Source: Pinus tabuliformis
Taxonomy: Eukaryota > Streptophyta > Pinopsida > Pinales > Pinaceae
Length of the DNA stretch: 64,000 nucleotides
Direction of reading: 5' to 3'
Assembly (NCBI GenBank): GCA_031772625.1
Contig: CM062818.1
Coordinates: 1,678,048,667 to 1,678,112,666, forward strand
Below are positions 13,445 through 24,306 of the stretch, piece after piece. The position numbers were made by a program, and so were the translations under genes. Each line of letters opens with the position of its first letter. Position 1 is the stretch's first letter. The notes under the pieces were generated by a model, which saw only the letters and a program-made list of their open reading frames with translations, ran no database searches and was not told where the DNA came from.

Positions 13445-13672
13445 ACTTATCATTCTCTTTCCCATCATTTTCTTTGGTTATAGTGTTGTCTTGTGCTAAG
13501 AATCTCTTTTTGAATCTCTTATAATTGCTCTCTTTCTTTAGCTGAGAGAGATGAAATCACTTATCATTCTCTTTCCCATCATTTTCTTTGGTTATAGTGT
13601 TGTCTTGTGCTAAGAATCTCCTTTTGAATCTCTTATAATTGCTCTCTTTCTTTAGCTGAGAGAGATGAAATC
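13445..13672. repeat. 114-bp tandem duplication
   Basis: Unit starting ACTTATCATTCTCTTTCCC at 13445 repeats at 13559 with a single T/C difference noticed. Confidence 0.95.
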
Positions 13673-13850
13673 ATGAATTTTAGAGTGTGAAGATATATGA
13701 TAGATTATATATGAAATAGTTGTATTAAGAAGAGAGAATATTTAACAAAATGGATTTGGCATCGTCTTTTCCTGTCGTATCTTTGACTTTAGTTAGTTTG
13801 ACAATGATATATTTTAGATTGTTTACGTGGCTAAACATGGTAATTTCAAT

Positions 13851-13897
13851 AACCATCTTCAATCTAAATAATTAACCATCTTCAATCTAAATAATTG
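13851..13897. repeat. 23-bp tandem duplication
   Basis: AACCATCTTCAATCTAAATA plus ATT at 13851 repeats directly at 13874. Confidence 0.93.
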
Positions 13898-13899
13898 CA

Positions 13900-15670
13900 G
13901 CAAACTTTGTAGTCATTTCTTTTGTTCCAAATAGATTAGTTGGATTATCTCAAATTTCCTTGGGTGGTTTTCCTAGATTTACATGGTGCAACTCAGAATT
14001 TGAGAGAGCAAAACTAGTGAGAGTTTTGGCTTTATCATTACAATAACTTATTTGGATTCATAAGTGATTGCTTAATTGTTTTTACAATTCACATTTCAAT
14101 TTTCTCATTGTAAATATAGCTCAAGCAGTCTGGTTGGTTGGTGCATGGTCACTTTCCAATGGATTGGGCTGTATGCGGACCAGATTCTTCGCATTATCTT
14201 GGTTCATTTGAGGTTAATATGTAAAAACTTGAAATCAATGTTAACTTTTTCTCTGTGAATTCATGGTATTACTAGTGTGTTTGGATTTAAATACAGTCAG
14301 ATTCAACCACATAGTAGTAAATTAGTGTATTCAACTTACTTTGATCTTCATTTGATCTCTAAATTCAGATTCACAGTATGTATTTAACTACAAGTTACAA
14401 AGAGCTTCATGATAAAGTTTCTAACTTTATTATTTATTTTAAGCTAAATCTGTGAAATCTTCAACTTGAAATCTCTATATCTAGGAAGGGTCTGGTAAAA
14501 ATACTTGTGTTCTTAGCTAGAACGAGAATCATTTTGAGATAAAGATTATGCATTTGTTGAATCCACATGATTATATTTGTTTCTCTAAGCTAAAAAAATG
14601 AATTTTTGAAGTTGAACCTATGTAAATTCAGTTTGTAGTAGAAATGATTCCAATCTTTCCCAAACATTTATAAATCTGTTTAAATCGCCTGATATGTTCT
14701 TTCTAAATCTGGAAATCTGCAAATGTAGGTTTTTATAGGGATATTTACCCATTTAGAGGTTGATTTTGAGTAAAATATTGAAAATTTATGTTCAGAAGAT
14801 AGACATCACTAAATTCAAGCTCCAGTACGAAAGTATGCATGCTTAGTCACAAAGAGGTCCATTTGGAGCCAAAACCTGTAAATTTATTTAAATAATCTTA
14901 ATTTATACTTTTGAGGTCAGAAATTTCTAATTCAAGTTCTAATAGGAATAGCTATGTATTATATAAGAGAGGTTTATTTTGATTGGAAAAATGCAACTTT
15001 TAGTGAAGTTGCCTCTTCTCTGTCCAAATTTGAATACATGAATGTTTATTCGTTTTAAACATTCATTTTTTTTTGTGTTTGGGCTTATTTAGATTCCAGT
15101 TCAATTTTTTTGTGTTTGGGTTTATTTAGATTCCATATTATAACATTCTATGGATAGGGAGTGAAATTAATTATATACGCATTGAATATAGTATCTGCAT
15201 TGATGTTTTTTTATGTTTTGATTACAAACATTTTTATTTAAAAAAATAAATAAATAAATAAATAAAAATATTTTTATTTAAAAAAAAAATAGTATAAGTT
15301 TGTCATTTTAATCAAGTGTGGTTTGTTTAGTAAATATCTTTATAATTTGTTTAAAAACAAATTTTATAATTTAAAAGAAAAATATATATGTTATAGTTTT
15401 TAAAAATTATTTAAACAAGAGCCACATGCCTTAAGCTAACATTATTTTTACTTTTGATGAAACAATATAGAACACTTTAGCTAGGGTCTTTGACCAATAG
15501 TCTGGACCTCTTGGACTCTTGTCCAATTAGCGTAGTGTTCAAAATATGACAAAATATATATGTCTTCCTCAACAATTGAAAATCTTTTGAATCTGATTTA
15601 GGAACTCATGCAAACTTGTCATTTGGTTACATTGTCTTTGAATTGTGTCTGCTACTACTTTGTAGATTTA
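13900..15670. other. AT-rich stretch without a recognisable gene
   Basis: Only a short AAAT-type run near 15240-15265 and a 41-bp-spaced repeat of TTTGTGTTTGGG(C/T)TTATTTAG at about 15073 and 15113 stand out. No coding feature recognised. Confidence 0.5.
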
Positions 15671-15679
15671 CTATTGTGT

Positions 15680-15803
15680 GCTTAATATGCAATGCTTGCT
15701 TAAAATGGTTTTTTTCTATTTAACTACGTCATTATATTTTGTGCTTAATATGCAATGCTTGCTTAAAATGGTTTTTTTCTATTTAACTACCTCATTATAT
15801 TTT
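15680..15803. repeat. 63-bp tandem duplication
   Basis: GTGCTTAATATGCAATGCTT and the following bases (about 15678-15740) recur 63 bases later with one G/C change. Confidence 0.93.
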
Positions 15804-16569
15804 GTCTCTCTCTGATCACTTGTAAACAATTCCATTTTCAAATTTCCTTACAACTTCTTCTTCATTTTCTTTGCTCCAGAGTAAGGTTCCACTGTTTAGC
15901 TAAATTGTGAATAAGAATAGAAAACAAAGGAGATGGAACCTTATATAGAAAAAATCATAATCTTCTTTAGTGATACTTGGTAGTTGACTATTTAGCATAT
16001 TTCATGTTTTTCCATTGTAAAACAAACTTGCATTTGACAACTTGCCATATTTGCTAATCGAACCACATGGAAATGAAAAATGCATTTGCATTGAATGAGT
16101 CAAATGTGCAAAAAAACAATCACAAGTTATCTATATTCAATTTATATAGACCACAACATTTCTTCTACTATCCAGAGGATTGTCAGTTTGACTCTTTCGT
16201 TGTTCTTCACTTCTGCTATACTTCAGTTGAAATATGAGAAGGAATTGTTAATCACTTTCGCCATTGCTTGAGTTGTCAACATGATGCCGCTTTCAAGTCA
16301 ATGCATACTGAGCTGGATCTTGAGTATCTTGAAGCCTTCACCATGTTAATAATGTTCAAACATACTTGTAAGGATTGTCTACACCTTCTTCTCCTTGTGC
16401 TTCTTCTACAATTAGCAATTGGGGAGATTTTTTTTGCATCAAATGGTTCTCTGATTGGTTGTATGTTCCAACCAATGTCTGGATATTCACAAATGGGTAA
16501 CCATATCTTCGTTTCAATCAAGACATCGATGGATATTAGTATAATATTTGATTGCATAACTAGAACCAT

Positions 16570-17170
16570 GTGTGTCGCCATTTTGAACCACTCTTGTTGC
16601 ACCTCACAACAGATATCCTAGCTCCAACTCCTAGATCAATTGCTCCATTCATTTGTCCATGTCAATGTCCCTTCAAACAATTTGACATGTTGTCAATTGA
16701 ACAAATCCTATTGGAGCAAGGGTTTTTGATCTATGATCATATTGTCAATGATTGTCATGACTCATTGTTTGAATCTATTTGTGCACTTGCACCATGGTTT
16801 GACATGGTTGCTATGAGAAAAACAATTGCACAAACTTTTTACAACTACATTTGCAATGAAATTAGAGCTATTGAATGCTTAGAAGAACACCTCCATGCCA
16901 AAATCATTGACCATGAACAATGTATCAAAGACAGACAAAGTTATGTTATTAACTTATCAATGCCATATGTAAATGGACATATAGACGGAAACACTTTTAT
17001 GATCTAATGGATATGTGAAATACTTAATGTTAACATATACATTTGGAGTGTAGAAACCAAAGATATTACTTTGAGGTTCTATCCATCAAACACTTCATGC
17101 AAAGTTTTGTACCTCATGCGTATTCTAGTATCCAGATCACATGTGCATTTTCATGCACTTTTACAAATTA
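16570..17170 (+). pseudogene. OTU-like cysteine protease domain, probable Helentron remnant
   Basis: The frame from 16570 to 17007, continued past one stop, reads like an OTU domain: an N-terminal block at the catalytic-Cys position (NDCHDSLFESICAL; the family pattern is D-G-x-C-L-F), an acidic helix with MRKTIAQTF, a conserved NLSMPYVNGHIDGN stretch, then WICEILNVNIYIWS and a C-terminal HVHFHALL that would hold the catalytic His. OTU domains are deubiquitinase-type proteases and also occur in some Helitron/Helentron polyproteins. The catalytic-Cys site is altered to D-S and a TAG at 17005-17007 interrupts the frame, so this copy is dead. Retrotransposon A starts about 60 bp downstream; beyond A the same strand carries helicase and endonuclease, which supports one split element. 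OTU call moderate, Helentron link inference. Confidence 0.5.
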
Positions 17171-17225
17171 ATAGTGTAAAAAATGCTAGTGACATTGACA
17201 AAGTGTGAAGAATGCTCGAATCAAT

Positions 17226-18269
17226 TGTTATAGGCCATTTTGTCACATCTATTCAATAGGCATGTAAACCGGATCAATCGAGATCAATGAACATGTTGTC
17301 ATCATCCCTACACAAATCCCTAAGCATGACTCTTCCAAATGCCTAATTTTTTGGGTCTTACTGCTTCATTTCAGTGTTTTTAAGGCCCAATGCACCATGC
17401 CCCTTTAGGTCCCTACATTCAACAATAGGTTGCTTCCTTTCGCACCAGCGTTGATCAGTGTTAGGATGTCCCTTGCTAGGGTGCGTTGATTCTAGAAATT
17501 TAGGAAAATTACAAAGAATCGTCAAGCTTCCTCTTCCAGAAGCTTCCAAAGGTTGTTTAACCATTTACCTTGGATAAGAAATTTGAATCCTATATTATCC
17601 TACTTTGGAGATTTCACCTCTTATCTCTTGAGCTCATCTTCCCCATTTAACTGGATCTCAACCCTAGATTGGTAAATGGATAAGAATTCCTAAACTACCA
17701 CCTTCTCCTATATATTTACTACCATCCACACCATAGGGGTTTCCTTTTCGAGAATGATCATGCCCTCATGTTGTTGCCTTGAATTTAAGAGATTCATCAT
17801 CTTCATGCATTAGAGTGACATAAAGGTTTTCTTCGTGGCAAGGAAGGACACGTCAACTTGGGGATATCTCTACAAGATGAACACTATTATTGGTTGTAAA
17901 ATCTATCCTATTTCTATCAATACAAATATTATATTGTTCTCCTGTATGTGTTATGTTATGTTTATATTCATATATTTCAATGCCTTGTTGATCCATTGAA
18001 TAAATTAATTGTATTATGCTACATCGATGTCGTAGATCTTTGGCTTTTGTTGATTGAATGTGCAGGTTCTAATTATAGCAATCAAAGCTACGATTGGAGC
18101 TTACAAGCTAAGAGGAGAGTGAAGCTTGCATCAAATTCCAAGTAAGCATCTTTCTATTCTTCAATTTCTCTAAGGAAGACCTTATATTCTTTGCTTTCTG
18201 TTGTTCTAAACTAGTCCACTAGGTCTAGGGAAGATACTCTTGTCTGTAGTCATAAATTCGGCAAAAACA
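17226..18269 (+). repeat. 5' LTR of element A
   Basis: Starts TGTTATAGGCC and ends AAAAACA. A TATA-like CCTATATATTT lies near 17707-17717, and the 3' LTR has the same motif near 32211. Pairs with 31729-32771. Confidence 0.92.
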
Positions 18270-18271
18270 AT

Positions 18272-18289
18272 TGGCAACTCCACTAGGGA
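18272..18289 (+). promoter_or_regulatory. Primer-binding site of element A (tRNA-Arg type, mutated)
   Basis: TGGCAACTCCACTAGGGA, two bases after the LTR. It differs from the perfect complement of the tRNA-Arg 3' end (present intact in element B) at three positions, all G to A. Confidence 0.85.
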
Positions 18290-18499
18290 ACGATTCTTCC
18301 CTTAGTTGTTTCCTTGAGCTTCGCATATTTTTTTCACCACTTGAACCAATCTTGATTGATTCACTCAGACATTGATTGATTTTAGGAAAACATATGTTTG
18401 ACCTTGGTTGGGTTTCTTGTGTCGTATTTTTACCAAAACTTCCCCAGTGCATCTCTCTATTTAGAGACAGAGCACCCCAGTGCACCTTGAATAACTGCC

Positions 18500-18675
18500 C
18501 ACCTGCACTGCACCGCACCTTCTCCTATGTTGAACGTGCGTTGATTGCACTACAACACACCTTCTCCTATGTTGCACCTGCATTGATTCCTCTATTCCTG
18601 CACTACAACGCACCTTCTCTTGTGTTGCACCTATGTTGTAGCAAACTTGTGTGCCTTATGCACCTATGTTGATAG
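18500..18675 (+). repeat. Tandem repeat in leader of element A
   Basis: Three diverged units containing CACCTTCTC(C/T)T(A/G)TGTTG and GCACTACAAC, spaced about 45-60 bases. Lies between the PBS and gag. Confidence 0.7.
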
Positions 18676-19819
18676 TGTAGGATACAAAATTTTGCATTCC
18701 TTTCCCTTGATCTCTCCTCTGCTTTGGTCAAGAATGTTTTCTGATTTTTCTGAGTTTGTTAGTGTCTCTTAAATGTTGCCTTAATGTTTGTATTTTTTTA
18801 TTATAAACCTTTGGTAATAATTTCTTTGATTTTTTTTCTTATCAATTAGGTCATTTGTGAAAATTGAGCTTGATTGTTGATTGAATTGAAGAAATTTATA
18901 TTACACCCATATCATGTGTGTTTTCTCTTATCAATGATCTTGTTGCATCTTAGTTTTATTTGCATTTGAAACATTAAAAGAAAAGAAAAGAAAAACAATT
19001 ATTTGCATTGCATATATGGTTTTGATTTTGATTGGAATAGTGAATTTAAGAAGATCAATTGTTGCATTACGTGTTTGTTTCATTGTTGAATGATTTTCTT
19101 CTTCCCCTACTTAGTTAGGCCTTTCATTATTAAAAGGAAAACAAAAAGAGTTCTTTTTGTCACATTAGTTGCATCATAGGTGTGTTTAGGTGACATCGAG
19201 TTTTGAGACTTGAAATTGAAACATCATTCAAGATCAACTCTAAAATTCATCTCAATTAACTTAAGGAGAATTTGAAACTTAACAACACACATAGAGGTCT
19301 AGGCTGGAGACGTGTTCCAATGTCTTTAAACATAGGAGTTGTAGTTCTTTGCTAGCATTACATTCTGGGGGTGATATCTCGTTTGACATACGTAAGTGTA
19401 TCATATCATTCTCCATGTACCTTCGGGTATATCGGATGGCGCTCCGCACATGAAAAGCATATGGGAACACTCTCATCGTACCATTACACATTAGGCAACA
19501 CTACTACGGACTATGCTTCCATGTACCTTCGAGTATATTTTGGAAGTCCACATTAGTTTTTTATCCTACCATATGTAACCAAGTTAGTCGTCTTGTATAA
19601 TGTGATACACCGAACACAACATTCGGGGATATTTTATGCATGTGCATAAATCCTTGTTTTAATAAGGCGGTGTATTGCAGTTCATAGTTGCTTGGTAATC
19701 CCTTTTTCCTAGTTACCACTTTATTTTATCTTGTGTCTTTAATTTCTAAATTCAATTAATTGACCATGGAATAACATCCTTACCATGGGATACCTCCTTA
19801 GTGGATCTTAGGTTGACTA

Positions 19820-21541
19820 ATGGCGACAATTCCTAAGTCTACCAATCAAGGAAACTTCTATGACGGAAATTCTAGTCCTTTTCCTTCTTTTGGAAATATT
19901 GGTGCTCCTTATATGGCAACGTTGTCCCTTCCCAGATTTATTGTTGGTTTACTAGTTTGGTTGTTTTCAACCCCTATGGTTCTGAATATCCAAGATGATC
20001 CTCAGCCAAGTTCAGCTCCACCTGAACAACATCAACATCAAGTTGATCCTAAAGTTGACCCTTTGCCTTCTTCCCCTATTGCCTCTTCTTCCCTTTCTTC
20101 TTCCTCTTCTGGTGAAAATTTTGATGCTAGTAACCAAGAGGCTAAGAAGAAGAAGAAAAGGAAGAAGACGAAGAAGCCAAATAATCAAGGGGGAAACCAA
20201 GCAAACATTGCTATGAATGAAAATATTATGGAAGAACCTTCCAATCATCCCCACAAAGTTAAATTCCCCTGCAAGTTATGTAAGGGTGATCACCTTCTTA
20301 GAGATTGTCCCGGTATTCCCAAGGTATTAAAAGTGTGGTCCACGGGCTTGCATCATCCTTTGTCATCAACCTCTACAGATCATGGTGGTGATAAACCATC
20401 ACCTAGTGATATTAAGATCCAAGGGAAAAAGGGTAAAGTTAAGTTTCCTTGTAAGTTATGTGAAGGGAATCTTCCTATTCACCTTTGTCCTTATATGGGT
20501 GAATATTCAAAATTGTTGGAAAACCTTATAGCTTCTCAGCCTCAACTTCCGATTGGGTATCATAACCTTTCCCCTAATCCTCCACTAGTTGATGAAGTAA
20601 TTGATCAGAATTTGAATCTAGTCAATCCCACTCTCTCTGAATGTGAATACCATGAGTACGTTTGCGACAAATAATTGGTTGAGAAAATGGTTGACTCAAT
20701 TCCACCTTCCATTGATCATACCTTTCTCATAGAGAGTGAGTCTCATACCACTTAAGTTATTCTCGTCTATTCAGGTTCTAATGAACTTGTGGGAAATCCC
20801 CCTGTTCCAATGGCACAGAGGGGAAATCCTCCCATTCCCATGGAACAAGGGGAAAATCCTCCCATTCCTACGCTGCAAGCGAGCAATCCTCCCATTCTCA
20901 CAACACAGGGGAGTATTTCTCTCATTCCCATTTCACAAGGGGACAATTTTCCCGTTCCCACAACATCCCCTCCAAGTAGTATGGTCACTTCCTTTTATTG
21001 GAGTCGGCTAGCAGGATATCGTCTTCCACCTTACATGCCCTTATTAATCGAAGTACAAGCCTCTAATATGCTCGTACTTGGAACAATAATAGACGAAGGC
21101 ACATTTGTTAGTAATCTATCCTCAAGTACTTGGCAAGCTTTAGGTTCTCCACATCTTGTGCCCATTACCAAGAATTTGTTGGCTTTTAACAAAGGAACTA
21201 GTCAATTGTAAGGGATCCTTTCTCAATTTCCTATTACTTTGGGAGGAAACATTATCAATATCAATGTGATGGTAGTCCATAGCCCTTGGGATTTTAATTT
21301 ACTTATTGGGCGTGACTATGTTTATGTCACGGGAGCTCTTGCCTCTTAACTCTTTCGTGTGATGTATTTCCCACATGAAGGAAGAATCATGACCATTGAC
21401 CAGCTTTCCTTCATTGGTTATAATATGACTCATAATAAACTATCTACCCTAAATGGTCCTTATATGCAATTGGTATCTCCCCCGTCACAGATTAATTATG
21501 TGGCAACCTATTGCATTCCCACGGCTACTAATGATCTAGTA
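19820..21541 (+). pseudogene. gag-protease frame of element A, broken
   Basis: A single reading frame with no frameshift but in-frame stops at 20672, 20753, 21209 and 21347, then cut by element B. It encodes a gag start (ATLSLPRF, WLFSTPM), an acidic/Lys-rich linker, a first zinc knuckle of form CX2CX3HX4C (CKLCKGDHLLRDC), a second with His replaced by Leu (CKLCEGNLPIHLC), a six-fold Pro-rich 10-residue repeat, and a retropepsin-like domain with TIIDEG in place of D-T/S-G and FNLLIGRDYVY. Gag would package RNA in cytoplasmic particles. It aligns throughout with the frame of element B, which has Trp at B's amber site. The four stops, against one in B, fit A being older. Confidence 0.85.
20792..20971 (+). 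repeat. Six-unit 30-bp minisatellite inside gag-pro of A
   Basis: Encodes six 10-residue units of the form GNPPIPMEQG, decaying toward the 3' end. Element B has one unit at this place (GNAPIPLSQE), so the array expanded in A or its lineage. Confidence 0.85.
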
Positions 21542-21542
21542 G

Positions 21543-22596
21543 TGTTATAGACATTTTTGTGCCTTATAGCATGAAGCATGAAATGTCCATAATCTAAGGG
21601 ATCCAAAGTCCCTAAACATGTTGTTCCTACCCCTAGGGGAACAAGGTCAGCAAACCAAAACAATCCAAACAAGTTCTCCACTGAAAATTACTCAAAAACA
21701 AGGCAATTTTGGATCATGTCAACTGCTCCACTGAGCATCTGCGCTGAATGTCAACTGCTCCATGGACCACCTGCGTTGAATGTCAACTCCAACAAAGGCT
21801 ACCTGCGCTGAGCGAGTTTTGACATGTGGAAGTCTCATTCCTCAATGAGTCAATGCCCAGGAAGCTTCCAAAATGACACTTGGATCAAGGAATTCGACTG
21901 GTGATGAGTAAGAGGTTCTAGATCTCCAAGTCGAAGCAAGAACCTCCAAGTGGACTCAAGAACTGAAGAAGAACTGGAGTGGGAGAGGACACTAGTCACA
22001 TCTCAGGCTGACTCATCCTCTCTCCAAACTCCTATATATGGATCTCTCTCCCATGAGATCCAGAGGCTGGAATCTTGTGAATGTAAAGAATTGTTGTTGG
22101 TTTGAGTTTAGAACTATTGGGTGATTTGCTTTGAAGGAGGTGAAGAGGAGATTTCTTTCCGTTGGGAAGGTGATGCTAGATTGGGCCTCTTATGGTTGTA
22201 TCACTTCTTGAACCTTACTTCTTCCATTAATAAAGCATTTGAGGTTCTTCTATATGCATGTGTCTCAATGGTGTATTGTTATACTTGTGTATTTGATTTA
22301 TTCTAATCCTTGAATCAATTATGAATGTATGCTTCTTGTAGTTTCCCTTTCTTGCCATTTTGCAGGATCTTGGTGTAGCTGGGCCAGTGAAAGAGCAAGG
22401 AGCTGGGTGCAAGTAGCAAGGAGAGAAGATTGGATCAACCATTAGCGAAAGACATCGGTTAGTGGATCTCTTTCTCCCCTCTTTTACATCTCATAAAGAA
22501 GTAATCTCAGATAGCTTTAATTTGATTGTTGCTAAGGAACTATCACCCTTAGAGTGGGATAGGGTCATTCCGTATTGGATACTTTTCCCAACAACA
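21543..22596 (+). repeat. 5' LTR of element B
   Basis: Starts TGTTATAGAC, ends CCCAACAACA. The U3 part holds three roughly 32-bp units built on GTCAACTGCTCC and CCTGCGCTGA (about 21717-21808). TATA-like CCTATATATGG at 22031-22041 is the likely promoter. The 61-residue frame at 22121-22306 recurs in the other LTR only because LTRs are duplicated. Confidence 0.95.
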
Positions 22597-22599
22597 AAT

Positions 22600-22617
22600 T
22601 GGCGACTCCGCTGGGGA
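22600..22617 (+). promoter_or_regulatory. Primer-binding site of element B (tRNA-Arg)
   Basis: TGGCGACTCCGCTGGGGA, three bases after the LTR, matches the complement of the 3' end of plant tRNA-Arg including CCA. This PBS type is known from plant Ty3/gypsy (Tat/Ogre-like) elements. Confidence 0.9.
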
Positions 22618-24306
22618 CCGTATCTTATTGGTTGTTTGTGTTTTTGCTATTCATTTCCTAAACACAGGGAGTACCGAATCGAACTGCATTTGGGTCTTTC
22701 AAATGCAAAGTAGAGGGAAGCTACTCTAGCTCAGTTTCTGGGCATGTTTATGATTTGAAGAGTTGATCCACAAGGACTCTGAACAGCTCTTAGTGATAGC
22801 TTTTCATCCTCCTTTGAATCATCCTTTAGTGTGTACTTGATTGGTAGCTTTGATTTGGCCAAAAACTGTTGATTTTTGAGCAATCTGTGACCCAGAACCC
22901 AAGAGAAACGAGAGTTTCTCTCTTCATTGCAGGGACTGTGAAGGCAGTCTGCATTTCAACACAGGTCCCGAAGGGGCTACCTGCACTGAATGTAAAACTG
23001 ACAGTGTTCTACCCGCGCTGAACCAGTGTGCCCTTGTGCAACTGGGGTTCTCTGCTTTCTGTTACCCTGTTTTCATCCCTGTTTTTGCAGCCTGTTATCA
23101 GTCAATGTACCTATCTGAAACCACCTTTCTTTGCCACTATTCCGCCTCGGTTGTATAAAGAAACTGTATTTGTTCTTTGTGTACTTCTTACACCATTTGC
23201 AGTTTCCCATAACGAAAGTGAACTAGTCTTGCTGTGGCCTCTTAGATCTAGACCTGTGATAAGTGTCGTTCTGATCTTAAGAGTTAGTTTGTTTGTTGTT
23301 CATAGCTGATTGAGCTTTTGCTTTCGTCATATGGTTTGAATTTATGTATTTCTAGTGTTGAAACAAGTAAATCTTAAGGTGTCTTTTGATTTTGGACAAA
23401 AGCTTGTTTACTTTCACTTGAAATTGAATTCAAAGTTATACAACAACTTTCTTTTTGTAGTACATCAACATTAAGAAAGAGAAAAGAAATACCTGCATTG
23501 TGCATGTGCATTTTGACAGCTTGCATGTTGATTTAGGAAAAAGTGCATTAGTGTGTGCTCTATGATCTGTGTGAAAAGATGATGTCTTTCTTTTCCCTCA
23601 GTAGTTAAGATTTTCATAAGTTGAAAAGATTGAAAAAGCTTGCTTCTCATCTTTAGACTGCATTTAGGAGTTGTACCATACATCTCGTGGTGATCCATAA
23701 AGACAAACTGCTAAACAAGATCAACCTAAAATAAATTGAATTTACATAAAAATGCTTTGAAACATAACGCAAACACATAGAGGTCTAAGCTAGAGACGTG
23801 TTCCGGCGTCGTTAAACGTGATATCTTAGCGTTGAGTGGTTGGGTGATTCCTCCACGGTGAAGCGATAAGTATCAATACGGACTTGTGCTCCCACGTACC
23901 GTCGCGTATATATTGGGAGACCCCTATAGGAACAAAGCCTTTATCCATAGGAAGCCGTGTCGGCCGCCCTACTGATCGCAATGCAGTGAACACAGCATTC
24001 ACGAAGATCGACCACCCGTACCGTAAAACGTATTCTGTGGTTTTGCGAAAAGTTTGGCACATCCTCTGCCTAGAACTCCAGAGTAGTTTCTTTTGGCCTT
24101 TTTCAAACTCTATAACTGAAAAATTCCATCCGAGCATTTGTCACTTCGAGCTCGTTAAAACATCGAAGGAGACTAGAGTCATCTTTAGCTTTTTCTCGAC
24201 TCTTAAAAAGTGAAAAAGCAAGTTGTGTCTAAAGCATCGTTATAAAATTTATTTTAAACGGAACATAATCACCTCCTATTCCTGCGTTGATCTGTAGGTT
24301 GAGAAC
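22618..24306 (+). other. 5' leader of element B
   Basis: About 1.7 kb between PBS and gag without a convincing frame. It includes a block conserved with the leader of A (ACACATAGAGGTCTA followed by GAGACGTGTTCC, about 23773-23802 here and 19286-19320 in A). The leader could hold packaging or dimerisation signals; that is inference. Confidence 0.6.

Noticed and set aside
16268..16602. Overlapping frames of 108-117 residues on both strands upstream of the OTU region
   Set aside because: No recognisable domain in either; the plus-strand frame may be part of the decayed Helentron but I cannot support it.
20012..20254. Minus-strand Leu/Arg-rich frame overlapping gag of A, and similar ones opposite gag of B
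   Set aside because: Shadow frames of the Lys-rich and Ser-rich gag linker on the other strand.
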